Source of the DNA: an uncultured Collinsella sp.
Lineage (GTDB): Bacteria > Actinomycetota > Coriobacteriia > Coriobacteriales > Coriobacteriaceae
Direction: 5' to 3'
DNA: 64,000 bases
Assembly: GCA_902497065.1 (NCBI GenBank)
Contig: CABVDH010000004.1
Coordinates: 62,001 to 126,000, forward strand
A program made the translations under genes and the position numbers. Below, piece by piece: positions 46,757-54,567 of this stretch (within the stretch, counting starts at the first letter, position 1; each line of letters begins with the position of its first letter). Below the pieces are notes generated by a model that saw only the letters and a list, made by a program, of their open reading frames with translations, was not told the origin of the DNA and searched no databases.

Positions 46757-47616
46757 TATTTACCGTCCAGCAGACGCAGGTGCTTAAGCGAGAGGTCGAG
46801 GATCGGCGCGGAGTGCGTCAGGGCGCCCGAGCTAATAAAGTCAACGCCCAGGTCGGCAAGCGCGCGGATATTGCTGGCATCCACGTTGCCCGAGCACTCG
46901 GTCTTGGCGCGGCCGGCGATAAGTTCAATAGCGGCGGCCATGTCGTCATGGGTCATGTTGTCGAACATGATGATGTCGGCGCCGGCCTCCACGGCCTCGC
47001 GCACCATGTCCAGGTTCTCGCACTCGATCTCGACCGTCGTGGTAAACGATGCGTGGGCGCGCGCCATCTCGATCGCACGCGTCACACCACCGGCGGCGTC
47101 GATATGGTTGTCCTTGAGCATGACGGCCGTCGACAGGTTGTAACGGTGGTTGCTACCGCCGCCGATCTCAACCGCGGCCTTCTCAAACACGCGCATGCCC
47201 GGTGTGGTCTTGCGTGTGTCGACAAGCACGGTCTTGGTACCCTCGAGCGCCGCTGCCATGTTGTACGTGTAGGTGGCGATACCGCTCATACGCTGTAGAT
47301 AGTTGAGCGCCACGCGCTCGCCCGAAAGCAGCACGCGCGCGTCGCCGCGCACTTGGCCCACGTGGTCGCCGGCGTGCACCTCGTCACCGTCGACGACATC
47401 AAACAGCACCGAGCTCTGCGAATCCAGCAGCTCAAAGGTGCGGGCGAACACATCCAGGCCCGCGATGATGCCATCGGCCTTGGCGATAAGCTCCACCGTG
47501 GCGGGACGCGCCGTGGGGCACACGCTCGCCGTGCTCACGTCCTCAAAGGTAATGTCCTCGCGCAGAGCCTGCAGAATCAGATCATCGACGACGAGCTTCA
47601 TGGTAATGGGATTCAT
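46756..47616 (-). CDS. nadC: Nicotinate-nucleotide pyrophosphorylase (carboxylating)
   Basis: 286 residues. Family motifs: REDITFEDVSTASV near the N-terminus, the segment RMSGIATYTYNMA (about 91-103), DTRKTTPGMRVFEKAAVEIGGGSNHRYNLS (about 115-144), and EVEIECENLDMVREAVEAGADIIMFDNM. It converts quinolinate and PRPP to nicotinate mononucleotide with CO2 release. Starts 3 bp after the nadB stop, with GGAGGAAT upstream. Third gene of nadA-nadB-nadC-niaR. Confidence 0.97.
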   Translation of the reverse strand: MNPITMKLVVDDLILQALREDITFEDVSTASVCPTARPATVELIAKADGIIAGLDVFARTFELLDSQSSVLFDVVDGDEVHAGDHVGQVRGDARVLLSGERVALNYLQRMSGIATYTYNMAAALEGTKTVLVDTRKTTPGMRVFEKAAVEIGGGSNHRYNLSTAVMLKDNHIDAAGGVTRAIEMARAHASFTTTVEIECENLDMVREAVEAGADIIMFDNMTHDDMAAAIELIAGRAKTECSGNVDASNIRALADLGVDFISSGALTHSAPILDLSLKHLRLLDGK

Positions 47617-47619
47617 GGT

Positions 47620-48996
47620 CTATTCCTCCACGGCCTGCGTGCCGGCGGCACGGGCCAAATCATCGATTGACAGGGTGTCGGCGCTCAGGGCGCGATGACG
47701 GCCATCGAGCGCGGGATCGCCCGCCTGCTCCACGGCCAGCGACTCGCCGGTACGCATATACCACGCGGCGCGACGACCCCAGACCAAAGCCTCGAGCAGG
47801 CTGTTTGATGCAAGGCGGTTCTTGCCGTGAACGCCGTTGCAGGCCGTCTCGCCGGCGGCGTAGAGCTCGGGCATCGAGGTGCGGCCGTCCTTGTCGACCC
47901 ACACGCCGCCCATAAAGTAGTGCTGCGTGGGCGTAACGGGGATGGGCTCGTCCAAGATGTCGCGGCCGTCCTCCAGACAGCGCGCGCGGATATTGGCAAA
48001 GTGCCCGGTCACCACGTCGCGCTCGACGGGGGCAAAGCTCAGCCACTCGTGCTCGGTGCCGTCCTGCTTCATCTGCTCGCGGATGGCGGCGGCGACCACA
48101 TCGCGCGGCTGAAGCTCGTCGGTAAAGCGCTCGCCGGCGGCGTTGAGCAAAATCGCGCCCTCGCCGCGGCAGCTCTCGCTGATCAGGAAGGTGCGGCCCG
48201 GCTGCGGTGAGAACAGTCCCGTGGGGTGGATCTGCACGTAGTCCAGGTGCTCCATCTTAATGCCATGCTCCTGAGCAATGTAGCAGGCATCGCCCGTGAG
48301 CTGCGGGTAGTTGGTCGAATGGTCGTATACGCCGCCGATGCCGCCCGTCGCCCACAGCGTGTGGCGGGCATGGATCTTAAACGGCTCGCCGGCATGCACG
48401 CCCTCGGCGGCATTTGCCAGCTCGTCGGCGGGACGAACCGAGCTGTTCTCGTCCACGGGAACGGCGACGACGCCGGTGCACACCGTGGCGCCGTCACGCT
48501 CGCCCGTTAGGATGTCGGTCATGGCCACGTGCTCCAAAATCTGCACGTTGTCCAGCTTGCGGACAGCCTGAAGCAGCTTGGTCGTGATCTCCTTGCCCGT
48601 AATGTCGGCATGGAAGGCAATGCGCGGACGGCTGTGCGCGCCCTCGCGGGTAAAATTGAGGCTGCCGTCGGCCTTGCGCTCAAAATCCACGCCCATCGCT
48701 AGCAGGTCGTTGATGACCGAGCGGCTCGAGCGAATCATGATGTCGACGCTCTCGCGGCGGTTCTCGTAGTGGCCGGCGTGCATGGTGTCCTCAAAGAAGG
48801 CATCGTAGTCCGAGCCTTCGGGCAGCACGCAAATGCCGCCCTGCGCGAGCATCGAATCGCACTCATCGACCGCGCCCTTGGAGAGCATGATCACGCGCGT
48901 GCTCGTCGGCAGATTGAGGGCCGCGTACAGACCCGCTACGCCGCAGCCGGCAATGACGACGTCGCACTCCATATCGGGGTATTGCTTGGTTTCCAC
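47620..48996 (-). CDS. nadB: L-aspartate oxidase
   Basis: 458 residues from the GTG at 48996 (VETKQYPDMECDVV), which has GGGAGAGG six bases upstream; upstream in-frame ATGs have no good site. FAD Rossmann motif GCGVAGLYAALNL (about 17), then the nadB/sdhA segment DSMLAQGGICVLPEGSD, and catalytic-domain motifs HARHTLWATGGIGGVYDHSTNYPQLTGD and MGGVWVDKDGRTSMPELYAAGE. It oxidises aspartate to iminoaspartate, passed to NadA. FAD and fumarate or oxygen are the usual electron acceptors. Spacing to nadC is 3 bp. Confidence 0.96.
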   Translation of the reverse strand: METKQYPDMECDVVIAGCGVAGLYAALNLPTSTRVIMLSKGAVDECDSMLAQGGICVLPEGSDYDAFFEDTMHAGHYENRRESVDIMIRSSRSVINDLLAMGVDFERKADGSLNFTREGAHSRPRIAFHADITGKEITTKLLQAVRKLDNVQILEHVAMTDILTGERDGATVCTGVVAVPVDENSSVRPADELANAAEGVHAGEPFKIHARHTLWATGGIGGVYDHSTNYPQLTGDACYIAQEHGIKMEHLDYVQIHPTGLFSPQPGRTFLISESCRGEGAILLNAAGERFTDELQPRDVVAAAIREQMKQDGTEHEWLSFAPVERDVVTGHFANIRARCLEDGRDILDEPIPVTPTQHYFMGGVWVDKDGRTSMPELYAAGETACNGVHGKNRLASNSLLEALVWGRRAAWYMRTGESLAVEQAGDPALDGRHRALSADTLSIDDLARAAGTQAVEE

Positions 48997-49051
48997 AGGA
49001 ATCCTCTCCCTTGAATGTGACATAAGGGACCGTCCCTCATGCAACATTGTT

Positions 49052-50077
49052 CTAGCGTGCTGCGTACTCGAGCATACGGTCGAGCGTGAGCTTGGCCCGG
49101 TCTGCTGCCTCGTCCGAGACGCCGATCTGTACCTCGCCCTCGCCCGTCTCCAGGCAGTGCACGAGCTTTTCGAGCGTGATGAGGTCCATGTTGACGCAGG
49201 TGGGCTGCACCGCGGGGAAGTAGAACTTCTTGCCAGTGCCCTGGCAGCGGCGCTCGAGCTCGTAGAGCACGCCGCGGACCGTCACGATAATGAACTCGCT
49301 CGCGTCGGACTCCTCGGCATACTTGATGATGCCGGCGGTGGAGCCGATGTAGTCGGCCTCGGCCAGGACGTCGGCCTTGCACTCGGGGTGCGCCAGCACG
49401 AGCGCGTCGGGGTGGGCCTCCGTCGCGTCGACGATCTGCTCGACGGTGATGATGTGATGGCGCGGGCAGTAGCCGTTGTTGAGGATGACGTGCTTTTGCG
49501 GCACCTGCTCGGCTACGAAGCGTCCCAGGTTTTGGTCGGGAATGAACAGAATATGCTGCTGCGGCAGCTCGGACACGATCTTAACGGCGTTGGAACTGGT
49601 GACGCACACGTCGCTCCAGCTCTTGATCTCGACCGTGGAGTTGACGTAGCACACCACGGCCAGGTCGTCGCCGTACTCGGCGCGCGCCGCGTCGACCGTC
49701 TCGCGCTTGACCATGTGCGCCATGGGACAGTCCGCGCCCGGCTCGGGCAGCAGCACGGTCTTAGTGGGATTGAGCAGCTTGGCGCTCTCGCCCATAAACT
49801 CCACGCCGCACAACACGATGGTCTGCTGCGGCAGGCTTTTGGCGAGCTTTGCCAGGTAGAAGCTATCGCCGACGTAATCGGCAACGGCTTGGACCTCGGG
49901 CGCCACGTAATAGTGCGCCAGGATCACCGCGTCACGTTGGGTTTTTAGTTGCTGAATGGCCTCGACGAGCTCTGCGGGCACCAGTGCCGCACGCTCCGTT
50001 GCCGTCGTTGCCGATGCCAGGCCGGCCGCGATATCGCGTGCAAGCTCCGACGCATCCATGTTCGCGCTCTGTGCCAT
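49052..50077 (-). CDS. nadA: Quinolinate synthase A
   Basis: 341 residues from the ATG at 50077 with AGAGGGG upstream. A [4Fe-4S] enzyme: the family's three conserved cysteines are likely those in VLCGVEFM, VVCYVNS or CVTSS, and QPTCVNMD, plus active-site segments HPECKADVL and CPRHHIIT. It condenses iminoaspartate with DHAP to quinolinate. First gene of the operon. A perfect 21-bp palindrome and a promoter lie just upstream. The gap to nadB holds an AGGGACCGTCCCT palindrome. Confidence 0.96.
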   Translation of the reverse strand: MAQSANMDASELARDIAAGLASATTATERAALVPAELVEAIQQLKTQRDAVILAHYYVAPEVQAVADYVGDSFYLAKLAKSLPQQTIVLCGVEFMGESAKLLNPTKTVLLPEPGADCPMAHMVKRETVDAARAEYGDDLAVVCYVNSTVEIKSWSDVCVTSSNAVKIVSELPQQHILFIPDQNLGRFVAEQVPQKHVILNNGYCPRHHIITVEQIVDATEAHPDALVLAHPECKADVLAEADYIGSTAGIIKYAEESDASEFIIVTVRGVLYELERRCQGTGKKFYFPAVQPTCVNMDLITLEKLVHCLETGEGEVQIGVSDEAADRAKLTLDRMLEYAAR

Positions 50078-50112
50078 CAAGGCCCCTCTCTTTTGGCGAA
50101 TCTTGGGGCTTT

Positions 50113-50164
50113 AGTATGACACCTAGGTTTACAGCTGACAAGACAGCTGTAAACCTAGGTGTCA
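50113..50164 (-). promoter_or_regulatory. nadA promoter with long palindrome (probable NiaR operator)
   Basis: Perfect 21-bp arms at 50117-50137 and 50144-50164 with a 6-nt loop; the arm starts TGACACCTAGGTTTACAGC. On the minus strand TTGTCA (50141-50136), 17 bp and CATACT (50118-50113) form a promoter that the dyad covers. Since the operon encodes NiaR, this is the obvious repressor site. The repeated GACACC/GGTGTC half sites are noted; I did not verify the NiaR consensus. Confidence 0.78.
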
Positions 50165-50369
50165 AGTTGAAATAAAGATTCAATCATGTGGCAGGTCCAT
50201 TTTCGAACTGGCAAGCTATGGATAGCCGAGTTCCCGATAGCGCAGGAGGCATCTTTCGCCACCGCAATACCGCTTGGCGCGAGTTGCACGCCGTGGGGCG
50301 CAAACGGTCCGCACCCCCGCAAGCGGCGCGTACCCGATGTGGCAAAATCGAACTACTTAAGGGGGCCGA

Positions 50370-51092
50370 ATGCTCAAGATTATTGCCTGCGACGATGACG
50401 TCGCTTTTCTAGATAGACTGCACCGAATGATCGACCGTTGGTCGAGCGAGACGGGCACGGCGGTCGACGTTGCGCTCGTTACGCGTGGCGAGGACCTGCT
50501 GGCGCGCCATGCCGCGTCGCGCGCCGACATCATTCTGCTCGACATGATCATGCCGCTCGTCAACGGCATGGACACCGCACGCGAACTGCGCCAGGCCGAC
50601 ACCGCCGTGCGCCTGGTGTTTCTCACCTCATCGCCCGAGTTTGCACTGGAGTCCTACGAGGTCCGCGCCTTCGACTACCTGCTCAAGCCCGTGACTTACG
50701 AACGCCTGGCGCAGTTACTCGACGAGCTTTCGAGCATGCGCCCGGCGGCAACCGACGAGCTCGTGATCAAAACGTCCTTTGGCTACCACGCCCTGCGCCT
50801 GTCCGACATCGAATATGCCGAGGCGCGCAACAAGCACGTGGTTTTCCACCTGCGCGACGGACGCGATATCGAGGCACTCGAGTCGTTCCGCAGCGTCGAG
50901 GACCGCTTGGAGCAAAACGCGGTCTTCTTTAAATGCCACCGCAGCTACCAGGTCAACCTGCGCAATATCGATCACTTTGACCGCACGGACATCGTCATGC
51001 GCTCGGGCGCGTGCATCCCGCTGTCGCGCAGCTGCAAGCAGGGATTCCAAGACGCCTACTTTGCGGTGCGCTTTGAGGGTGGGAGACACTGA
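50370..51092 (+). CDS. LytTR-family response regulator
   Basis: 240 residues. Receiver domain (1-120) with the phospho-Asp in IILLDMIMP and acidic pair in ACDDD; effector is a LytTR DNA-binding domain (about 135-235; ARNKHVVFHLRDGRDIEALESF, FFKCHRSYQVNLRNIDHFD). This AgrA/ComE-like type often controls peptide-pheromone or bacteriocin systems. RBS AAGGGGG. Its stop codon overlaps the start of the histidine-kinase gene by one base. No pheromone precursor gene was found next to it. Confidence 0.93.
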   Translation: MLKIIACDDDVAFLDRLHRMIDRWSSETGTAVDVALVTRGEDLLARHAASRADIILLDMIMPLVNGMDTARELRQADTAVRLVFLTSSPEFALESYEVRAFDYLLKPVTYERLAQLLDELSSMRPAATDELVIKTSFGYHALRLSDIEYAEARNKHVVFHLRDGRDIEALESFRSVEDRLEQNAVFFKCHRSYQVNLRNIDHFDRTDIVMRSGACIPLSRSCKQGFQDAYFAVRFEGGRH

Positions 51093-52369
51093 TGGTCTCC
51101 TCGGTCGAAATGGTCCTTTGGGCAATCCACCACGCCACGACGCTGCTCTTTGGCGTCTTTGCCTCGGCGGCGCTGTGCGGTGTCGAGATCAACCGGCGTC
51201 ATGTGCTTGAACTGGTGCTGGTCGGTGCCGTAACCGGATGCGCATTTGGCCTCGCCAATGCCGTCGGCGGCGAGCTTTTCGCCCGCCAGGTCTATCCGCT
51301 CGTCGTGCACCTGCCGCTTACCGTCTACCTATGCGCGCGCTACCGCCTGAGCCCGCTGCTTGCCGTGCTCGGCATTACGAGTGCCTATCTGAGCTGCCAG
51401 TTCAGCAATTGGATGGGCATCGCCGCATTTGCCGCAACCGATTCTCAGATCGCGTACTATCTGGCGCGCATCGCGACCACACTCGCCGTCTTTGCCGTCC
51501 TGATGCATTGGGCCGGCGACATCGGTCCGCGCTTGGCGATTAAAAGCACCACCGAGCTGGACATCCTTTTAATCCTGCCGCTCGTCTATTACGTCTTTGA
51601 CTATGCCACCAACGTCTACACCACGCTGTTCCACTCGGGCTCGGTGGTGACGGTTGAGTTTTTGGCATTTGCGCTCTGTGCCTTCTATCTTATGTTTCTT
51701 GCCGTTTACCTGCGCGAATACGAAGAAAAGGAAACCGCCGAGCGAGAGCGCTGGATGCTCGAAACCCGCGACAACGCCGCCATCAAAGAGCTCGAGGCTT
51801 GGCGTCAATCTGGGCGCGAGCTGTCGATTCTTCGCCACGATATGCGCCACTTCCTACGCGGCCTGGCCGCTTTAATTGAGGAGGGCCACACCGACGAGGC
51901 GCTCAAACGCATCGATGAACTCTGCGAAGCCGGCGATCGCACCGCCGTACGCCGCTTCTGCGCCAACGAGACCGTAAACATCGCGCTTTCGTCATTTAAC
52001 TCGGATATCAATAGAAACGGCATTACCGCCAACCTGCGCGCCGCCGTACCCGAAACCATCCACGTAGGTGACGCCGACCTGTTTAGCGTGCTCTCAAATG
52101 CCTTGGAAAACGCTATCACCGCCGCAAGCGCCGCACCCCAAGGAAAGCGATTCGTCGACTTTGACCTGCGATTAGAGGACGGCCAGCTGCTGCTGTTAGT
52201 TTCCAACACGTTTGACCGCGCGCCGCGCATGGTCGATGGCATGCCCGTGACCCGGCATGCGGGCCACGGCTTTGGCACCAGGAGCATCAAACTTGCCGTG
52301 GAGCGCATGAACGGCAACTGTCAGTTCCGCATTAACGGCGATCGGTTTGAGCTGCGCGCTGTGATGTAG
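51092..52369 (+). CDS. GHKL sensor histidine kinase (AgrC/ComD type)
   Basis: 425 residues. About six membrane helices (1-205), a short linker, then a phosphoacceptor-type helix with LRHDMRHFLRGLAALIEE (His about 249) and an ATPase domain with the N-box SNALENAITAAS and the G-box GHGFGTRSIKLAVERMNG. No separate extracytoplasmic sensor domain, as in AgrC. Partner of the upstream LytTR regulator by overlap. Ligand unknown. Confidence 0.93.
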   Translation: MVSSVEMVLWAIHHATTLLFGVFASAALCGVEINRRHVLELVLVGAVTGCAFGLANAVGGELFARQVYPLVVHLPLTVYLCARYRLSPLLAVLGITSAYLSCQFSNWMGIAAFAATDSQIAYYLARIATTLAVFAVLMHWAGDIGPRLAIKSTTELDILLILPLVYYVFDYATNVYTTLFHSGSVVTVEFLAFALCAFYLMFLAVYLREYEEKETAERERWMLETRDNAAIKELEAWRQSGRELSILRHDMRHFLRGLAALIEEGHTDEALKRIDELCEAGDRTAVRRFCANETVNIALSSFNSDINRNGITANLRAAVPETIHVGDADLFSVLSNALENAITAASAAPQGKRFVDFDLRLEDGQLLLLVSNTFDRAPRMVDGMPVTRHAGHGFGTRSIKLAVERMNGNCQFRINGDRFELRAVM

Positions 52370-52433
52370 AAGTGCGGCGCCGATCTCGAGGCGCGCCTTG
52401 CCCGCCAGGCAATCGCTCGCCGGCGCCAATCCG

Positions 52434-53009
52434 CTACAGCGGCGCGGCTGCCGGGGTCAGCTGCTTGATGTATGCCCACATGCGCTGCTTGGCGGCTTTG
52501 TCAGTGAGCGCCGCCTCAAAACCGTCGAGCGCGAGCACGCGGCGACCCTGCACATGGGCGACCAAGCCGGGCTTGAGCATGGCGGTGTCGAAGTCATCGA
52601 TCGCCACGAGCATATCGGCGTAGGTCTCGCGCATGGCGTCAGCCGCGTTGTTGTCGAGCAGTAGCACCGCCTCGGGGTCCAAAGCCTCAAGCGCCTCACG
52701 GAACAGCTCGCACGGCAGAGTCTCGCCCACCGCGACCGCTCCGTCACCCACGCCGGCGACGCTTGCCAGCACGCAAAAATCCTCGGGCGCGTAGCCGATG
52801 GCCCCAAGCGCTTTGCGCAACGCCGCGCCATCCGGGCCGGCGGCAAGCTCGCCACCCGAACGCTCGGCCTCGTCCAAATCGCCTTTGACCAGCACGATCG
52901 GCGAGCACGCGTTGCCCGCAATACGCACGCCACGGACCGCAAGCGATGTGAGCTCCTGCTCGGCCGCCTGGGCGATGGCTTCTTTTTTCTGGCTTTGTGA
53001 CGTGGACAT
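52434..53009 (-). CDS. Uracil-DNA-glycosylase-like protein, probably degenerate
   Basis: 191 residues from the ATG at 53009 with GGAGAG upstream. The sequence around SPIVLVKGDLDEAERSGGE and AALRKALGAIGYAPEDFCVL matches the layout of family 4 uracil-DNA glycosylases (GEAPGxxED, GxPFVGxxGxLL, AIGL..EDVYI), and the C-terminal RRVLALDGFEAALTDKAAKQRMW resembles the end of these proteins. But the catalytic GEAPG/GPF signature is replaced by VKGDLDE, and no Fe-S cysteines are seen. So an inactive or divergent member is likely. It is convergent with the two-component pair. Confidence 0.5.
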   Translation of the reverse strand: MSTSQSQKKEAIAQAAEQELTSLAVRGVRIAGNACSPIVLVKGDLDEAERSGGELAAGPDGAALRKALGAIGYAPEDFCVLASVAGVGDGAVAVGETLPCELFREALEALDPEAVLLLDNNAADAMRETYADMLVAIDDFDTAMLKPGLVAHVQGRRVLALDGFEAALTDKAAKQRMWAYIKQLTPAAAPL

Positions 53010-53145
53010 GCGCTCTCCAATCGTTTGCGTGCCCACCATTATATAAAAGAGCTGCCCGCGAGTGGTTGCTTTGCGGGCGGCTGGGTATAAGCACGGTCGT
53101 ACTGAGTTTTACGCGGCCGAGCCGCGTCGCATTATGGAGGTCACC

Positions 53146-53466
53146 ATGGCTGACATTAATCAGATTACCCCCGAGAACTTCGATTCCATCGTTAACGACA
53201 GCCTGCCCGTGCTGGTCGATTTTTGGGCACCGTGGTGCGGGCCCTGTCGATCCCTCTCGCCCATCGTTGACGAGGTTGCCGATGAGCTGGCGGGCAAGCT
53301 CGCCGTTGCCAAGTGCAACGTCGACGACAACCAGGACCTGGCCATGAAGTATGGCGTCATGAGCATCCCCACGCTGATTGTGTTTAAGAACGGCGAGGAG
53401 ATTGACCGCTCGGTTGGCGCTCTGCCCAAGGCGAGGCTGCAGGCGCTGCTGGAAAAGCATCTGTAA
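53146..53466 (+). CDS. trxA: Thioredoxin
   Basis: 106 residues from the ATG at 53146 with GGAGG upstream. Active site WCGPC (about 30-34) in VLVDFWAPWCGPCRSLSP, cis-Pro in VMSIPTLIVFKNG. Canonical thioredoxin length and fold; reduces disulfides using electrons from thioredoxin reductase. Transcribed alone on the plus strand, followed by a terminator. Confidence 0.97.
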   Translation: MADINQITPENFDSIVNDSLPVLVDFWAPWCGPCRSLSPIVDEVADELAGKLAVAKCNVDDNQDLAMKYGVMSIPTLIVFKNGEEIDRSVGALPKARLQALLEKHL

Positions 53467-53578
53467 TACGCTTGTTACTTACCCGCCGTCTATGAGCGCT
53501 TTTGCACCGCTCGCCGGACTTCTGGATGCACCGAGTGCAACCACGGATAGTATGGTAGTCACAAACAGCCCCCAGTGA

Positions 53579-53614
53579 ACGGGTGCGGGTCGCACAGACT
53601 CGTACCCGTTTTCT
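53579..53614 (+). terminator. Terminator downstream of the thioredoxin gene
   Basis: A 10-bp stem AACGGGTGCG/CGTACCCGTT (53579-53588 with 53601-53610, one G-T wobble) is followed by TTCTT. Confidence 0.7.
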
Positions 53615-53687
53615 TATGCAGCTGTGCGCAGAGCGGGCGTAGTAAAATCTGAACCACTGAACTGCCCCATACAAAAGGAGATTTCCC

Positions 53688-53936
53688 ATGCATGATGTTG
53701 GAATGAACATGAGCCAGCTTGCCATGAGCGTCAAACAGGTCGACGACACCATCGAGCTCGCTCATGAGTGGAGCCATCAGTTGCTGCATGCGACCGAGAA
53801 TTTTGACATGGAGCGCATCGGCGCCAAGCTCGAGGCCGCCATGGCCGCGCTGCACGAGGCGCATGACGCGCTCGAGGGCTACGAGGAAGCCATCGAGGCC
53901 GACCACAACTCCGTCGGCTCCGTGAAGCTGGTGTAA
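53688..53936 (+). CDS. Small helical protein upstream of nikR
   Basis: 82 residues after an AAAAGGAG site. Mostly alpha-helical with Met and His near the start (MHDVGMNMSQLAM) and HEWSHQLLH and LHEAHDALEG clusters. It resembles no family I can name. It ends 2 bp before nikR, so the two are co-expressed, suggesting a nickel-related job such as binding or delivery; that is inference from position and His content. Confidence 0.6.
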   Translation: MHDVGMNMSQLAMSVKQVDDTIELAHEWSHQLLHATENFDMERIGAKLEAAMAALHEAHDALEGYEEAIEADHNSVGSVKLV

Positions 53937-53937
53937 G

Positions 53938-54450
53938 GTGGCCGAACACGAGCACGGCTGCGGGTACGAGCACGAGCATCCGCACGGGGCGGACGGTGAC
54001 GCGGGCTGCCACTGTAGTGGTTCCGGCTCCGAGCTGGTCCGTTTTTCGGTTACCGCACCCGACGACCTGCTGCGCCGTTTTGACGAGCAGATCGCACGCC
54101 GCGGCGACGTGGCCAACCGATCCGAGGCCGTGCGCGACCTGATTCGCGCCTCGATCGCCAAGGAGCAGATGCGCACGCCCGATGAGCACGTTATCGGGTC
54201 GCTCACCATGATCTACGACCATCACACCGGCGATCTGACGCGCCGTCTGGACGAGGTGCAGCACGACTACACCGACGAGATCGTATCGACGATGCACGTG
54301 CATTTGGATCACCACAACTGCTTGGAAATCCTGGCACTCAAGGGTCGCGGCGAGCGCGTCTACGAACTAGCCGACCGCCTGCTGGGCCTGCGCGGCGTTA
54401 AGCACGGCGAGCTCACGTGCGCCGCCACCAAGCAGAGCCTGGGGCTGTAG
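53938..54450 (+). CDS. nikR: Nickel-responsive regulator NikR with His/Cys-rich extension
   Basis: 170 residues from a GTG at 53938. Core NikR: a ribbon-helix-helix DNA-binding domain (about 33-75; VRFSVTAPDDLLRRFDEQ) and a tetramerisation/Ni domain with the high-affinity ligands His109, His120, His122 and Cys128 in MHVHLDHHNCLE. It represses nickel uptake genes when Ni binds. Unusual is a 30-residue N-terminal extension with six His and three Cys (EHEHGCGYEHEHPHG and CHC), absent from E. coli NikR, which could be a metal store or low-affinity sensor. It lies just before hypF and could control the hyp genes. Confidence 0.95.
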   Translation: MAEHEHGCGYEHEHPHGADGDAGCHCSGSGSELVRFSVTAPDDLLRRFDEQIARRGDVANRSEAVRDLIRASIAKEQMRTPDEHVIGSLTMIYDHHTGDLTRRLDEVQHDYTDEIVSTMHVHLDHHNCLEILALKGRGERVYELADRLLGLRGVKHGELTCAATKQSLGL

Positions 54451-54480
54451 CGGGATTTCCCGCAGCGCACCTGCCAAATA

Positions 54481-54541
54481 GGGACAGGTTTGTTTTGGCA
54501 GGTTTAGAAGTTTTACCTACCAAAATAAACCTGTCCCTTTT
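54481..54541. repeat. Hairpin of the GGGACAGGTTT family, copy 1
   Basis: Arms 54481-54503 and 54515-54537 are complementary with two mismatches over 23 bp (GGGACAGGTTTGTTTTGG) and the right arm runs into TTTTT, so it may also end the nikR transcript. The right arm (CCAAAATAAACCTGTCCC) recurs at 62496-62513 with one change. Confidence 0.85.
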
Positions 54542-54567
54542 TGGTCGGTTTTGATGGGGGGTGTCGC

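Noticed and set aside
49024..49040. AGGGACCGTCCCT palindrome as an operator between nadA and nadB
   Set aside because: Only 6-bp arms, in the interior of the operon, and the motif type is widespread in this window; noted as possible repeat, not called.
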